From contig NZ_SPQG01000022.1 in the NCBI RefSeq assembly GCF_004944975.1, forward strand, positions 1 through 34,082: 34,082 nt of DNA, read 5' to 3'. Position numbers and translations under genes: made by a program. Within the stretch, counting starts at the first letter, position 1. Each line of letters opens with the position of its first letter. Positions 7,156 to 13,548 of the stretch are shown one piece after another. Below the pieces are notes generated by a model that was given only the letters and a program-made list of their open reading frames with translations, searched no databases and was not told the DNA's origin. The stretch comes from Halorhabdus amylolytica (GTDB lineage: Archaea; Halobacteriota; Halobacteria; Halobacteriales; Haloarculaceae).

Positions 7156-7243
7156 TGATCGAAACGTGCCTCCCCAAGGTAATAAGTCTGTGTCTTAATC
7201 GGGGGCACATACTAAGAAACGACTAGCCTGTGTCCGCTCTGAC

Positions 7244-7747
7244 TTAGGATCCCCCCTCTGAATCGATAGAAATCGTGACCTCAATATCATCCTGAGGGTG
7301 AAGATCACCACTCTCTCCCCTGGCAATCCCGTGTTGGAGCATGTCTTCACATACGTCCTTCCCCAGCGCCTCATACAAGAGAGCGAACAGACACGGTAGC
7401 GTTTCCAGTTCGAGTTCTTCCTTCGAAGAAAGCGATATGACGTCTTTTGAATCCACGTCCGGAGACAAGCTCAGACTCGGATCAAAGGCCTCCCAGTGGT
7501 AGAGGACGACGAAGTCGTATAGTGCTTCTTTGACTTCCGCGTGAATCTGTGCACACAGTGACCCCGGAAGCGTATCCTGGTTCCCGTGAATGAGTTCGGT
7601 GATAATGTGGTAGTCGTCTTCTCGCAGAAATCCAGTTGCGTCGTCGATCTCTTCGAGGGTGATCCCTGCATTGAGGAGGGCACCACAACGGGTACAGTAG
7701 TACGCGCTGTCCTCTACCGCTGAGTCGCATTGTGGGCAATCCTGCAT
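7244..7747 (-). CDS. Zinc-ribbon protein, 167 aa
   Basis: The N-terminus carries a double-CxxC zinc ribbon (CPQCDSAVEDSAYYCTRCG, residues 4-22), the domain widespread in archaeal regulators and chaperone-like proteins. The rest is acidic and mostly helical (LCAQIHAEVKEALYDFVVLY; LPCLFALLYEALGKDVCEDML). It is monocistronic by spacing. No enzyme motif seen. Confidence 0.65.
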   Translation of the reverse strand: MQDCPQCDSAVEDSAYYCTRCGALLNAGITLEEIDDATGFLREDDYHIITELIHGNQDTLPGSLCAQIHAEVKEALYDFVVLYHWEAFDPSLSLSPDVDSKDVISLSSKEELELETLPCLFALLYEALGKDVCEDMLQHGIARGESGDLHPQDDIEVTISIDSEGGS

Positions 7748-7763
7748 ACCTTAGCCCCCTCAA

Positions 7764-8096
7764 GCGAGAGATATAGAACTTCGCTCAAACAAATTCCATC
7801 GAAGAACCCCCTCTCCCTCTCTGCTCATTCTGTATCCTCACAATCCAAGCCAGCAGTAGAAGCTGATTTTACCCGATCGTGTTGCAGTGACGTGAGAGGG
7901 TTCTGTTGAGAATCCAATTTTTGGTTGATACAAGGAGTGGCGGCAAGAAAAAACCAATCTTCGATGTCCGAAGGTGGGGTTGAAGCAGGGAAAACCGAGT
8001 TGAAGGACCTCGACTACGTGGAGATCGTCGATTCCTCCGAGTGTGGGCACCGGGTACCAGACACTGGACACCAGGCGTTGACGGCGCTGGCGGGAT
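7764..8096. other. Gap with little sign of a gene
   Basis: About 330 bp, AT-richer at its left end. The only candidate is a 49-aa plus-strand frame (7964-8113, starting MSEGGVEAGKTEL and containing SSECGHRVPDTGHQA) that overlaps the 3' end of the next minus-strand gene by 17 bp. It has no ribosome binding site and may be a remnant. Confidence 0.35.
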
Positions 8097-8432
8097 TTAC
8101 TCGCTCGGGTTGACCGGCGCTTTGTACTTCGACCGGATCTTTTCGCCATCTCGCCACTGGTAGTAGTAGTAGCGGTTGTCGTTGATCTCCTTGATCACGA
8201 CGCTGGCCTTCCCGGGCACCTCGTCGGGGAGATCGTCGACTTCCTCGCTGGTCTCGCGAACGACCTCTTCGTCCTGGCCTTCGAGCTCGGCCTCGGCCTG
8301 TGCCTCCTTGTACGCCGCGAGGTCTTCGGCGTAGGCGGCGATCGTCCGTAGGTTGTCGGGGCTCTGGCGCTCAAGGCCGTCGGTGATGTACTGGGCAATC
8401 GCGTCGGGGGCGGTGGGTTCGGTCGGCGCCAT
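8097..8432 (-). CDS. Hypothetical protein with conserved C-terminal KIRSKYK segment
   Basis: 111 aa from ATG 8432 (MAPTEPTAPDAIAQYITDGL). The N-terminus is helical and acidic; the C-terminus (GKASVVIKEINDNRYYYYQWRDGEKIRSKYKAPV) is a strand-rich segment resembling the DUF6788-type domain (a short beta domain with an aromatic run and a basic KSKY end). Function unknown. The start codon lies directly against the TTAACCAACA inverted repeat at 8434, so whatever binds there should control this gene. Confidence 0.65.
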   Translation of the reverse strand: MAPTEPTAPDAIAQYITDGLERQSPDNLRTIAAYAEDLAAYKEAQAEAELEGQDEEVVRETSEEVDDLPDEVPGKASVVIKEINDNRYYYYQWRDGEKIRSKYKAPVNPSE

Positions 8433-8433
8433 C

Positions 8434-8477
8434 TTAACCAACATCTCTAACTCTATTGTTGTAAGAATGTTGGTTAA
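8434..8477. promoter_or_regulatory. Inverted repeat IR2, TTAACCAACAT / ATGTTGGTTAA, 22-bp spacer
   Basis: A perfect 11-bp inverted repeat in the divergent promoter between the minus-strand gene starting at 8432 and the AAA+ ATPase gene at 8562. Same arms as the copies at 2543, 9846, 10123 and 13373. Confidence 0.8.
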
Positions 8478-8523
8478 GGTGGTCGAATGGGGTACCTCGG
8501 CCGCGGATGACGCGTGTCTGACT

Positions 8524-8552
8524 TAATCTTAAGATTAGGGCTAACCTTAGGG
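8524..8552. promoter_or_regulatory. TAATCTTAAGATTA palindrome and TTAGGG-type repeats upstream of the ATPase gene
   Basis: A perfect 14-bp palindrome TAATCTTAAGATTA (8524-8537) is followed by GGGCTAACCTTAGGG, ending 10 bp before the ATG at 8562. The same AAGATTA core occurs at 9487-9512, 9929-9942 and 11386-11409 and nowhere else that I noticed. A site for autoregulation or partitioning is likely. Confidence 0.7.
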
Positions 8553-8561
8553 CAGGTGTGT

Positions 8562-9491
8562 ATGGCTGATCAGTTCACTGCGGCTCTCGACGACGTCGAG
8601 GAATCCCACGCTCGGTATGCCGAGCAGCTGGGGCTCGTCGAGGACCGCACACCGTTCGCGGCGGAGTCGCTTCCCGACACGCGCGTCGCGGTCCGGGTCA
8701 ACGAAGAGCTCCTCCAGGAGGTCGCCTCGCACATCCTCACGCGCGCCGGGCACGTCTCGGTGATCGACAAGCGGGGCGCGGGGAAGACGCACTTCCGAGA
8801 GCTCGTGTACGACGCGCTGAGCGAGGGCCCGCGCAGCGACGAGTTCGCCATCGCCCGCATCCGTGAGGTCGAGAGCATCACCACGCGCCGGCTCTACACC
8901 CGGCTGCTGGACGAACTCGCGGCGTACGATGCCCTGGACGTCCCCGAGACCTATCCGCGGGCGACTGACGAGGTCCGCCAGGTCGTCGAGAACGTCGCCG
9001 AGCAGCTGGAGGCGGCGGACCTCACGTGTATCGTCCAGGTGGACCAGCTCGAGGACGCCGCACGGAACACCCGCACTTTCGAGCAGCTGCTCGCGGGGCT
9101 CCAGAGCATTGGCGATCTCGGCGAGACCGGGCCGGCGTTCATCCTCTTCCTGTTCGGGACGCCGGAGGCGGCCGACCGGATCGACGAACTGCGCCAGACC
9201 CTGTCGTCACGGCTGGTCGCGAAGAACCGGTCGCTCGAGCGCTTCGGCTTCGAGGAGACCGAGGAGCTGATCGCGCGGTGGCTGGCGTGGGCCCGAGATG
9301 AGGAGTACACTCAGGGGTACCTCTCGGACCCCTACACGGCGCCGGCCATTCGCACGATCGTCGAACGCTCCGACGGGACGCCGCGGTCGGTCCGCCAACA
9401 GTGCTACCACGCCTACCGCGCCGGCGCTCGGCAGTTCGCTGATGGGGAGGGCGTCGAGATCACCGACGAGACGATCGAGACCTACGCTTAA
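8562..9491 (+). CDS. AAA+ family ATPase (Orc1/Cdc6- or TniB-like)
   Basis: 309 aa. Walker A is at about 69-76 (DKRGAGKTH; the first glycine of the classical motif is replaced), Walker B at about 155-162 (TCIVQVDQLED), and a sensor-like FILFLFGT sits near residue 200. The C-terminal lid is helical (APAIRTIVERSDGTPRSVRQQCYHAYRAG), as in Orc1/Cdc6, ExeA and TniB-type ATPases. It lacks the winged helix of a full Orc1, and the element already has one at 14.9-16.1 kb. The start at 8562 follows the repeat-bearing promoter; its stop codon lies inside the next AAGATTA repeat array. With the 104-aa gene after it, it may form a partition, replication or recombination-assisting unit; the role is inferred from context. 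Confidence 0.75.
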   Translation: MADQFTAALDDVEESHARYAEQLGLVEDRTPFAAESLPDTRVAVRVNEELLQEVASHILTRAGHVSVIDKRGAGKTHFRELVYDALSEGPRSDEFAIARIREVESITTRRLYTRLLDELAAYDALDVPETYPRATDEVRQVVENVAEQLEAADLTCIVQVDQLEDAARNTRTFEQLLAGLQSIGDLGETGPAFILFLFGTPEAADRIDELRQTLSSRLVAKNRSLERFGFEETEELIARWLAWARDEEYTQGYLSDPYTAPAIRTIVERSDGTPRSVRQQCYHAYRAGARQFADGEGVEITDETIETYA

Positions 9492-9512
9492 GATTAAGAT
9501 TAAGATTAAACC
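9487..9512. repeat. Tandem AAGATT array between the ATPase gene and the next gene
   Basis: Three consecutive 6-bp AAGATT units in register (CTTAAGATTAAGATTAAGATTAAACC). The array overlaps the ATPase stop codon and ends one base before the ATG of the next gene. The arrangement resembles iterons or a partition-type operator. Confidence 0.72.
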
Positions 9513-9513
9513 A

Positions 9514-9828
9514 ATGAGTGAGAACCCGATGACGGATGCGTTCGATGCGGCGGAGGAAGAACAGAGTGAGACGAACGGCGTCGGCGACGACTTCGACACC
9601 GAGCGGTACCTAGAGGCACTGAACAGCGACGGCGCGCCGAAGGAGAAGACCGTGGGGATCGCGGTGACCGCGGAGATGCACGCGTTTTATCACGAGCTCC
9701 AGAACGCCGACGAGGTTGAGGTGAACCCAGCGCAGTCGGTGCGGGACCACCTGGAGAAGCTCGCGCATCGGCACCCGGATGTTTTTGAGAAGGCGATGCG
9801 GAAGCTGGAGATCGAGCGCGAGTTCTGA
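9514..9828 (+). CDS. Small acidic protein paired with the AAA+ ATPase, 104 aa
   Basis: The N-terminal 40 residues are acidic and disordered; the C-terminal half (KEKTVGIAVTAEMHAFYHELQNADEVEVNPAQSVRDHLEKLAHRHPDVFEKAMRKL) has a strand followed by two helices, the order of a ribbon-helix-helix DNA-binding fold. It begins two bases after the AAGATT array, in the same transcript as the ATPase. A DNA-binding adaptor for the repeats is a reasonable guess, as in ATPase/adaptor partition pairs, but no homology is claimed. Confidence 0.65.
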   Translation: MSENPMTDAFDAAEEEQSETNGVGDDFDTERYLEALNSDGAPKEKTVGIAVTAEMHAFYHELQNADEVEVNPAQSVRDHLEKLAHRHPDVFEKAMRKLEIEREF

Positions 9829-9845
9829 TGGGGCTCTCCCATAGC

Positions 9846-9887
9846 TTAACCAACACTCGGCTGGACGCTCGGTCAGGTGTTGGTTAA
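9846..9887. promoter_or_regulatory. Inverted repeat IR3, TTAACCAACAC / GTGTTGGTTAA, 20-bp spacer
   Basis: A perfect 11-bp inverted repeat just downstream of the gene ending at 9828. Arm spacing is about three helical turns, as in the copies at 10123 and 13373. Confidence 0.8.
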
Positions 9888-9928
9888 TACTTGGAGGGGG
9901 CTTCTCCCTCCCGTCTGTGAGTTACTCT

Positions 9929-9942
9929 TAAGATTAATCTTA
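9929..9942. repeat. TAAGATTAATCTTA palindrome
   Basis: A perfect 14-bp palindrome of the same AAGATT/AATCTT half-site as at 8524 and 9487, lying in the non-coding stretch 9829-10122. Confidence 0.65.
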
Positions 9943-9976
9943 GGCTGATGGCCGGCCTGACAGCCGCCACGCCACT

Positions 9977-10090
9977 TGACACCAGCTGGATTCGAGGTGT
10001 CATGTAGCGCTACCTGGCGATCCCCTCTGGCCTGACACCGAAAGTTCAACCGATATAGGAAGGGGGTAGCCCTCCAAAAGAGGTGTCAGG
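9977..10090. repeat. Two TGACACC/GGTGTCA inverted repeats in a gene-free stretch
   Basis: TGACACC (9977-9983) pairs with GGTGTCA (9996-10002). A second, longer pair is CCTGACACC (10031-10039) with GGTGTCAGG (10082-10090), with a smaller GC-rich hairpin inside. No gene is visible between 9829 and 10122. The repeats could be a binding site for another regulator or a folded RNA. Confidence 0.55.
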
Positions 10091-10122
10091 TCGCTCCAGA
10101 CCGCTCGGGGCCGGGGCATCAG

Positions 10123-10163
10123 TTAACCAACAGACGCGCGCTCGCGTTGCTGGTGTTGGTTAA
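10123..10163. promoter_or_regulatory. Inverted repeat IR4, TTAACCAACA / TGTTGGTTAA, 21-bp spacer
   Basis: A perfect 10-bp inverted repeat at the 3' end of the broken gene 10160-10867. The TAA stops of both minus-strand frames of that pseudogene lie within its arms. Confidence 0.78.
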
Positions 10164-10867
10164 TCTCCATCGCACCACGGAGGCGCACCGAACGCCTCGG
10201 CGTAGCAGTCCGGGTAACAGGGCTCTTTCCGGTTGTTCGGCCACACCTGGTTGAGTGGGGCCGGCTCCCCGCAGAGCCCACACTCGGCGCTGTGACCCGC
10301 CTGACGGGCGTCCGGCGAGAGGTTTTCGCCTCGATGTGGAGCTCGTGCAACGCCCACGGCGTGAGGCGGACGGCGACGCGTTCCGCCGGCGCAGGATCCT
10401 CTTCCGAAGTCGTGGCCGAGAGGGTGAGTACCCAGTCGTCGCCCGGCTCGCCGTCAGTCGCGGGTCCGAGGGCGATCGTCTCCGCGAGGTCGTCGTCGAC
10501 GAAGAACCACTCGGCATCTCGATCGACGTGGTAGTGCCCCGAGGGGCGTGGATCCTCGGGATCGACGTTGTCAGCTATCGTCTCTCTCGCTGGCTCAGGC
10601 GTCGCCTTCCGGCCTCCATTCGACGATGTCGTGAGCGGGAGATCGACGTCGATCTCGTCGTACCACACCACCGGCCGCTTCGCGCGGCCGTCCCCTTGGA
10701 GTTCGACCAAGCCGTAGTCGGCCAGCTCGTTCACGTTCTCGAGGACCTCGATTCGATAGAGTTGGTTCACTGGGTTCGACGTCCTCGCTGGCGTCGATCG
10801 CCGCGAGACGATCCTCGAGGTCGCTTCGGTCGGTGGGCTTGATCTGGACGTGAAGTGTTCGGGTCAT
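10160..10867 (-). pseudogene. Broken TumA/HVO_A0114-type antitoxin fused to a second copy of the 140-aa CxxC protein
   Basis: Three frame pieces belong together. 10867 starts MTRTLHVQIKPTDRSDLEDR...EPTLS, the N-terminus of the haloarchaeal HVO_A0114-type winged-helix family (TumA-like antitoxins). About 40 residues are then missing, and the frame changes near 10755-10765 to NVNELADYGLVELQGDGRAKRPVVWYDEIDVDLPL, the C-terminal half of that family. This runs on into DPEDPRPSGHYHV...VRLTPWALHELHIEAK, a copy of the protein at 5995-6417. At a run of four A (plus-strand T at 10323-10326) one base is missing, and the rest (NLSPDARQAGHSAECGLCG to the C-terminus) continues in another frame. One internal deletion and two frame changes point to a pseudogene; a sequencing error could explain the second change only. 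Confidence 0.75.
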
Positions 10868-10939
10868 GATGGGTAGGGTATCGGTCGCGGGTCGCGGTCG
10901 GGGCGTCCGTCGCCGTGCTCAAGTGGACTACCAGTCAGC

Positions 10940-11224
10940 TCACTTCTCCGACGGGAGCGCTGCCCGCCAAGCGCGATAGAGCTCCACCAGTCCGGGGTAG
11001 TCGATCTCGATGGTCTGCTCCCCGAGGTGGACCTCGTGGACGCCGTGGTGGTTGTCGAAGCAGATGATCGGGTCGTCCGCGCCGGTCTCGCCGTAGTGGT
11101 AGGCGTACTTGATCCCTTCCTCGAATCATTCCGACGTCGGGACCGAGAGCACGCGTACCCTGGCGACGGTGCGATCGGCGTAGGCCTCGATCTCGTCCTC
11201 AAGCACGGTGACATCATCGCTCAT
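10940..11224 (-). pseudogene. TumE-like toxin gene with an internal TGA stop
   Basis: From ATG 11224 the frame reads MSDDVTVLEDEIEAYADRTV...SVPTSE, hits TGA at 11126-11128, then continues FEEGIKYAYHYGETGADDPIICFDNHHGVHEVH...VELYRAWRAALPSEK to a stop at 10940-10942. The FDNHHG...HEVH block and the EEGIKYAY segment are typical of the TumE-family toxins that precede HVO_A0114/TumA-type antitoxins, exactly the order seen here. The expected residue at the stop is Arg (CGA), so a single C-to-T change inactivates the toxin. The antitoxin next to it is also broken. Family call rests on motif and gene order. Confidence 0.75.
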
Positions 11225-11256
11225 CCACACCAGTACCGACGACCCGACCCGATGGG

Positions 11257-11276
11257 TGTTAGGGAAAAACCTAACA
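11257..11276. promoter_or_regulatory. Inverted repeat TGTTAGG / CCTAACA upstream of the toxin relic
   Basis: Perfect 7-bp arms with a 6-bp A-rich spacer, 33 bp upstream of the toxin ATG at 11224. The TGTTAGG arm recurs in the paired repeats at 13495 and 14404. Possibly the autoregulatory operator of the toxin-antitoxin locus. Confidence 0.6.
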
Positions 11277-11385
11277 GAAGAGGGCCGTCACCGTCGCGGC
11301 GGCCGACAGCTCCTTACCAAACATCTGAAACCTGCTCTCCCTCAGACGGTGCGCAGTCCACGCGAGAACGAGGGCGAACTGCAGG

Positions 11386-11409
11386 TTTAATCTTAAGCTT
11401 AGGGTTAGG
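11386..11409. repeat. AATCTTAAG / TTAGGG-type repeat
   Basis: TTTAATCTTAAGCTTAGGG followed by TTAGG, a close relative of the 8524-8552 site including the trailing TTAGGG. It lies 29 bp from the 3' end of the recombinase gene, in a 213-bp gap without a gene. Confidence 0.6.
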
Positions 11410-11437
11410 TCACCGGGCCGATGCTCACAGCGGCGGC

Positions 11438-13090
11438 TCAGGACGGCGAGTTCGCCGGCGGCTCCTCGAGGTCCGGCATGTCGTAGATCGCGTACGCCAG
11501 CCAGGCGACGAGAGCAATCGACATCTCGGGCGGCACCGAGCCGGGATCGACGATCGGATTCACCCTCAGGTGGGCGGTCATCACGCCGATCATCGTGGCC
11601 GACACCAGCGTCCCGGCGGCGACGACGACGGCCTCCCGGCGCGACGGGAGCGACGTCTCCGGGTCGTACTCGATGGCGGCTTTCTCGCGCTGAGCCCGCG
11701 CCTTCGCCAGCTGGGCCGACACCCAGGCGTGAGCGACGCCGGGGAGCCACGCGCCGACGAAGTCCTCGAGCGAGCTCTGACCGTCCTCGTCGGTGTCGGT
11801 GTCGCGGGCCGCGGCGATCTCTTCGGGTGCGACGACGACGTCAGTCGGGAACGCCGTCTCGAAGTGCTCGTAGGCGAACCGACGGAAGTGGTCTCGGGCG
11901 CGGTGGCTGGCGAGGTAGTGTTTGTCGACGATCTCTGCGGACGCACTCGACTGTGCCTCGGCGACATCCTCGATTTTGGCGATGTAGGCCTCGTAGGCGT
12001 CGAGGTACTCGTTGAACCAGAACTGCCGGAAGTGCTTCGGCGTCGGCTTCGAGCCGTCGGGCAGTCGGACGTCGGCCCGATCGACGATCTCCTCGATCTT
12101 GTTACGCACCCAGGCGTCTGACCGGGTGCCATCCTCGGAGAGCTCGCTCGGGAACAGCATCTCGTGGCCCGTCTCCTTGAGCAGCTCGATGTACTGCTCG
12201 AAGTAGTCCAAACCCGCCATGATCGGCGTGGTCCCCGGCCCGTTCTTCCGCTTTGCGTCGAAGCAAACCCGGGGGTCGCCTTGATCGAGGATGACGTCCT
12301 CCTGCGCGTTCGTGATCAGCGGGTCGCTGGTCCGGTGCCCACAGCCGGCGAGGCAGAGCAGCAGCACCTTCTCGACGAGGAGTTCCCGCAGACCCTCGGC
12401 GTCGGGGTCCTCGAGGGCACCGTCGTCGATCGACCGCGTCGCTTCCCAGCACTCCCGGACCTGTGCCGGCGTGAGAGTCTGTTCGGGCGACTCCCGGTTG
12501 TACGACCACCCCATCCGTGGGAGAACCTTCTCGGCCGGGTTCGAATCGACCTCGCCGATCATCTCCAGGTACTCGTAGAACGAGGCGAGCGTCGACGCGT
12601 AGTTGTACCGCGCCCCCTCGGCCTCGAGTTCGCCGTTCATCTCCCGGAAGAGATCGAGCGTGAGCCGGACGTTCTTCCCAGCAGGTGCGCGAGCCGGGCG
12701 GAGGAGGTTGGTTGACCCAAGGGCCTCTCGGGAAATCTCCATCAGGCGCCGCATGTGCGTCCAGGCGTTCCCGACGGAGGTGTCGTTGAGTCGATTGAAC
12801 TCCTCATCCTCGTCCTGGAGCCACTTGTGGATCAGCTGCTTCGTCTCGGCGTGCGTTCCCGGGAGGGGTTTGCGCTCTCTGGGCTCGAATCCACACTCGT
12901 CAAGGAGGACCTCGTCGACGGTCTTCTCCTGGCGCTCGGCGTAGCCCTGGATGCCGCTGAGCCCATGGTCACGGAGCCACTGATGGGTCGGCTTTACGTC
13001 CGGGTCCTTCCCGTCCGCCCGTCGAAGCTCCCGGACCTCAGCGGGGAACCTCTGCTGGACGTAGCCCGGCGTCCATTTACGATCCGACAT
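11438..13090 (-). CDS. Tyrosine recombinase-like protein with C-terminal membrane helices
   Basis: 550 aa from ATG 13090 (MSDRKWTPGY). The central domain carries tyrosine-recombinase marks: R253 in LCLAGCGHRTSDPL, a lysine near 280-282, KHFRQ at 352-356 where the family has HxxRH (first position Lys, last position Gln), and Y392 in IVDKHYLASH. The N-terminal ~200 residues would be the arm- and core-binding part. After the catalytic domain come an acidic linker and two hydrophobic segments (about 486-507 and 522-538), so the enzyme may be membrane-attached. It may resolve multimers or integrate the circle. The altered box II could lower or change activity. A palindrome-dense stretch lies just upstream. 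Confidence 0.78.
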   Translation of the reverse strand: MSDRKWTPGYVQQRFPAEVRELRRADGKDPDVKPTHQWLRDHGLSGIQGYAERQEKTVDEVLLDECGFEPRERKPLPGTHAETKQLIHKWLQDEDEEFNRLNDTSVGNAWTHMRRLMEISREALGSTNLLRPARAPAGKNVRLTLDLFREMNGELEAEGARYNYASTLASFYEYLEMIGEVDSNPAEKVLPRMGWSYNRESPEQTLTPAQVRECWEATRSIDDGALEDPDAEGLRELLVEKVLLLCLAGCGHRTSDPLITNAQEDVILDQGDPRVCFDAKRKNGPGTTPIMAGLDYFEQYIELLKETGHEMLFPSELSEDGTRSDAWVRNKIEEIVDRADVRLPDGSKPTPKHFRQFWFNEYLDAYEAYIAKIEDVAEAQSSASAEIVDKHYLASHRARDHFRRFAYEHFETAFPTDVVVAPEEIAAARDTDTDEDGQSSLEDFVGAWLPGVAHAWVSAQLAKARAQREKAAIEYDPETSLPSRREAVVVAAGTLVSATMIGVMTAHLRVNPIVDPGSVPPEMSIALVAWLAYAIYDMPDLEEPPANSPS

Positions 13091-13133
13091 ATACACTGAG
13101 GTAACCGGTGGTTTTGTAAAAGGGTAAGGGTGG

Positions 13134-13142
13134 TATAATTTA
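13134..13142 (-). promoter_or_regulatory. TATA-like element of the recombinase gene
   Basis: The sequence TATAATTTA on the plus strand (TAAATTATA read on the minus strand) lies about 44 bp upstream of the recombinase ATG at 13090. It is the only AT-rich element there and is followed by an A/T-rich initiator region. Distance is slightly long for a leaderless transcript. Confidence 0.5.
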
Positions 13143-13202
13143 TTGTACACACCAAACTGGCCGTCTGGTGGCGGTTTCTGTTGAATCAGTCAAAACCCCG
13201 AC

Positions 13203-13317
13203 CCCGACGCCGTCGGGCGGCTGGTGGCGCCGGGGTGATCACCCCAAATTGCCGACGGTGGGGGAAACGCCAGACGGCGAGAGTTTCCAGAGCGACGGAA
13301 AACGTACGTTTTCCGTC
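13203..13317. promoter_or_regulatory. Cluster of three perfect palindromes
   Basis: CCCGACGCCGTCGGG (13203-13217), GGGGTGATCACCCC (13232-13245) and a 24-bp palindrome whose half is GACGGAAAACGT (13294-13317) lie within 115 bp. The stretch 13091-13548, between the recombinase and coiled-coil genes, shows no convincing gene and also holds IR5 and one CCCAACACGCG repeat. It could be a recombination site, a centromere-like site or a control region. Confidence 0.68.
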
Positions 13318-13372
13318 CAATATCCAACACCGAAGCTCACCAGTATTTCGGACATCGTCAGGGCACTCAGAC

Positions 13373-13413
13373 TTAACCAACAATCGACGATGTGAGGCAT
13401 GAGTGTTGGTTAA
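13373..13413. promoter_or_regulatory. Inverted repeat IR5, TTAACCAACA / TGTTGGTTAA, 21-bp spacer
   Basis: A perfect 10-bp inverted repeat in the palindrome-rich gap upstream of the recombinase gene; same arm spacing (31 bp start to start) as IR4. Confidence 0.8.
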
Positions 13414-13494
13414 TCTGAGTGGAGGAAAGTCTAACCCGTCGAAAACGGGCATTTCACCCCCCATCGAACGATTTCTCTAAAACCACTCGTTGGT

Positions 13495-13518
13495 GTCAAC
13501 CCAACACGCGTGTTAGGG
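13495..13518. repeat. 24-bp repeat (CCCAACACGCG core), copy 1
   Basis: Matches 14404-14427 at 23 of 24 positions. The core is a near palindrome, CCCAACACGCGTGTTAGGG, with one unpaired position. It lies 31 bp beyond the 3' end of the coiled-coil gene. Confidence 0.75.
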
Positions 13519-13548
13519 TAGAGCGTCTTCGAAACAGTAGCGGACGGG

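Noticed and set aside
7964-8113. A 49-aa plus-strand gene
   Set aside because: No ribosome binding site and it overlaps the 3' end of a well-supported minus-strand gene; mentioned only as a possible remnant.
11027-12121. A 364-aa plus-strand frame
   Set aside because: Antisense to the tyrosine recombinase and the toxin relic, whose motifs are clear on the minus strand.
2543-13413. CRISPR array
   Set aside because: The repeats are dispersed inverted repeats kilobases apart, not a regular array with spacers, and there are no cas genes.
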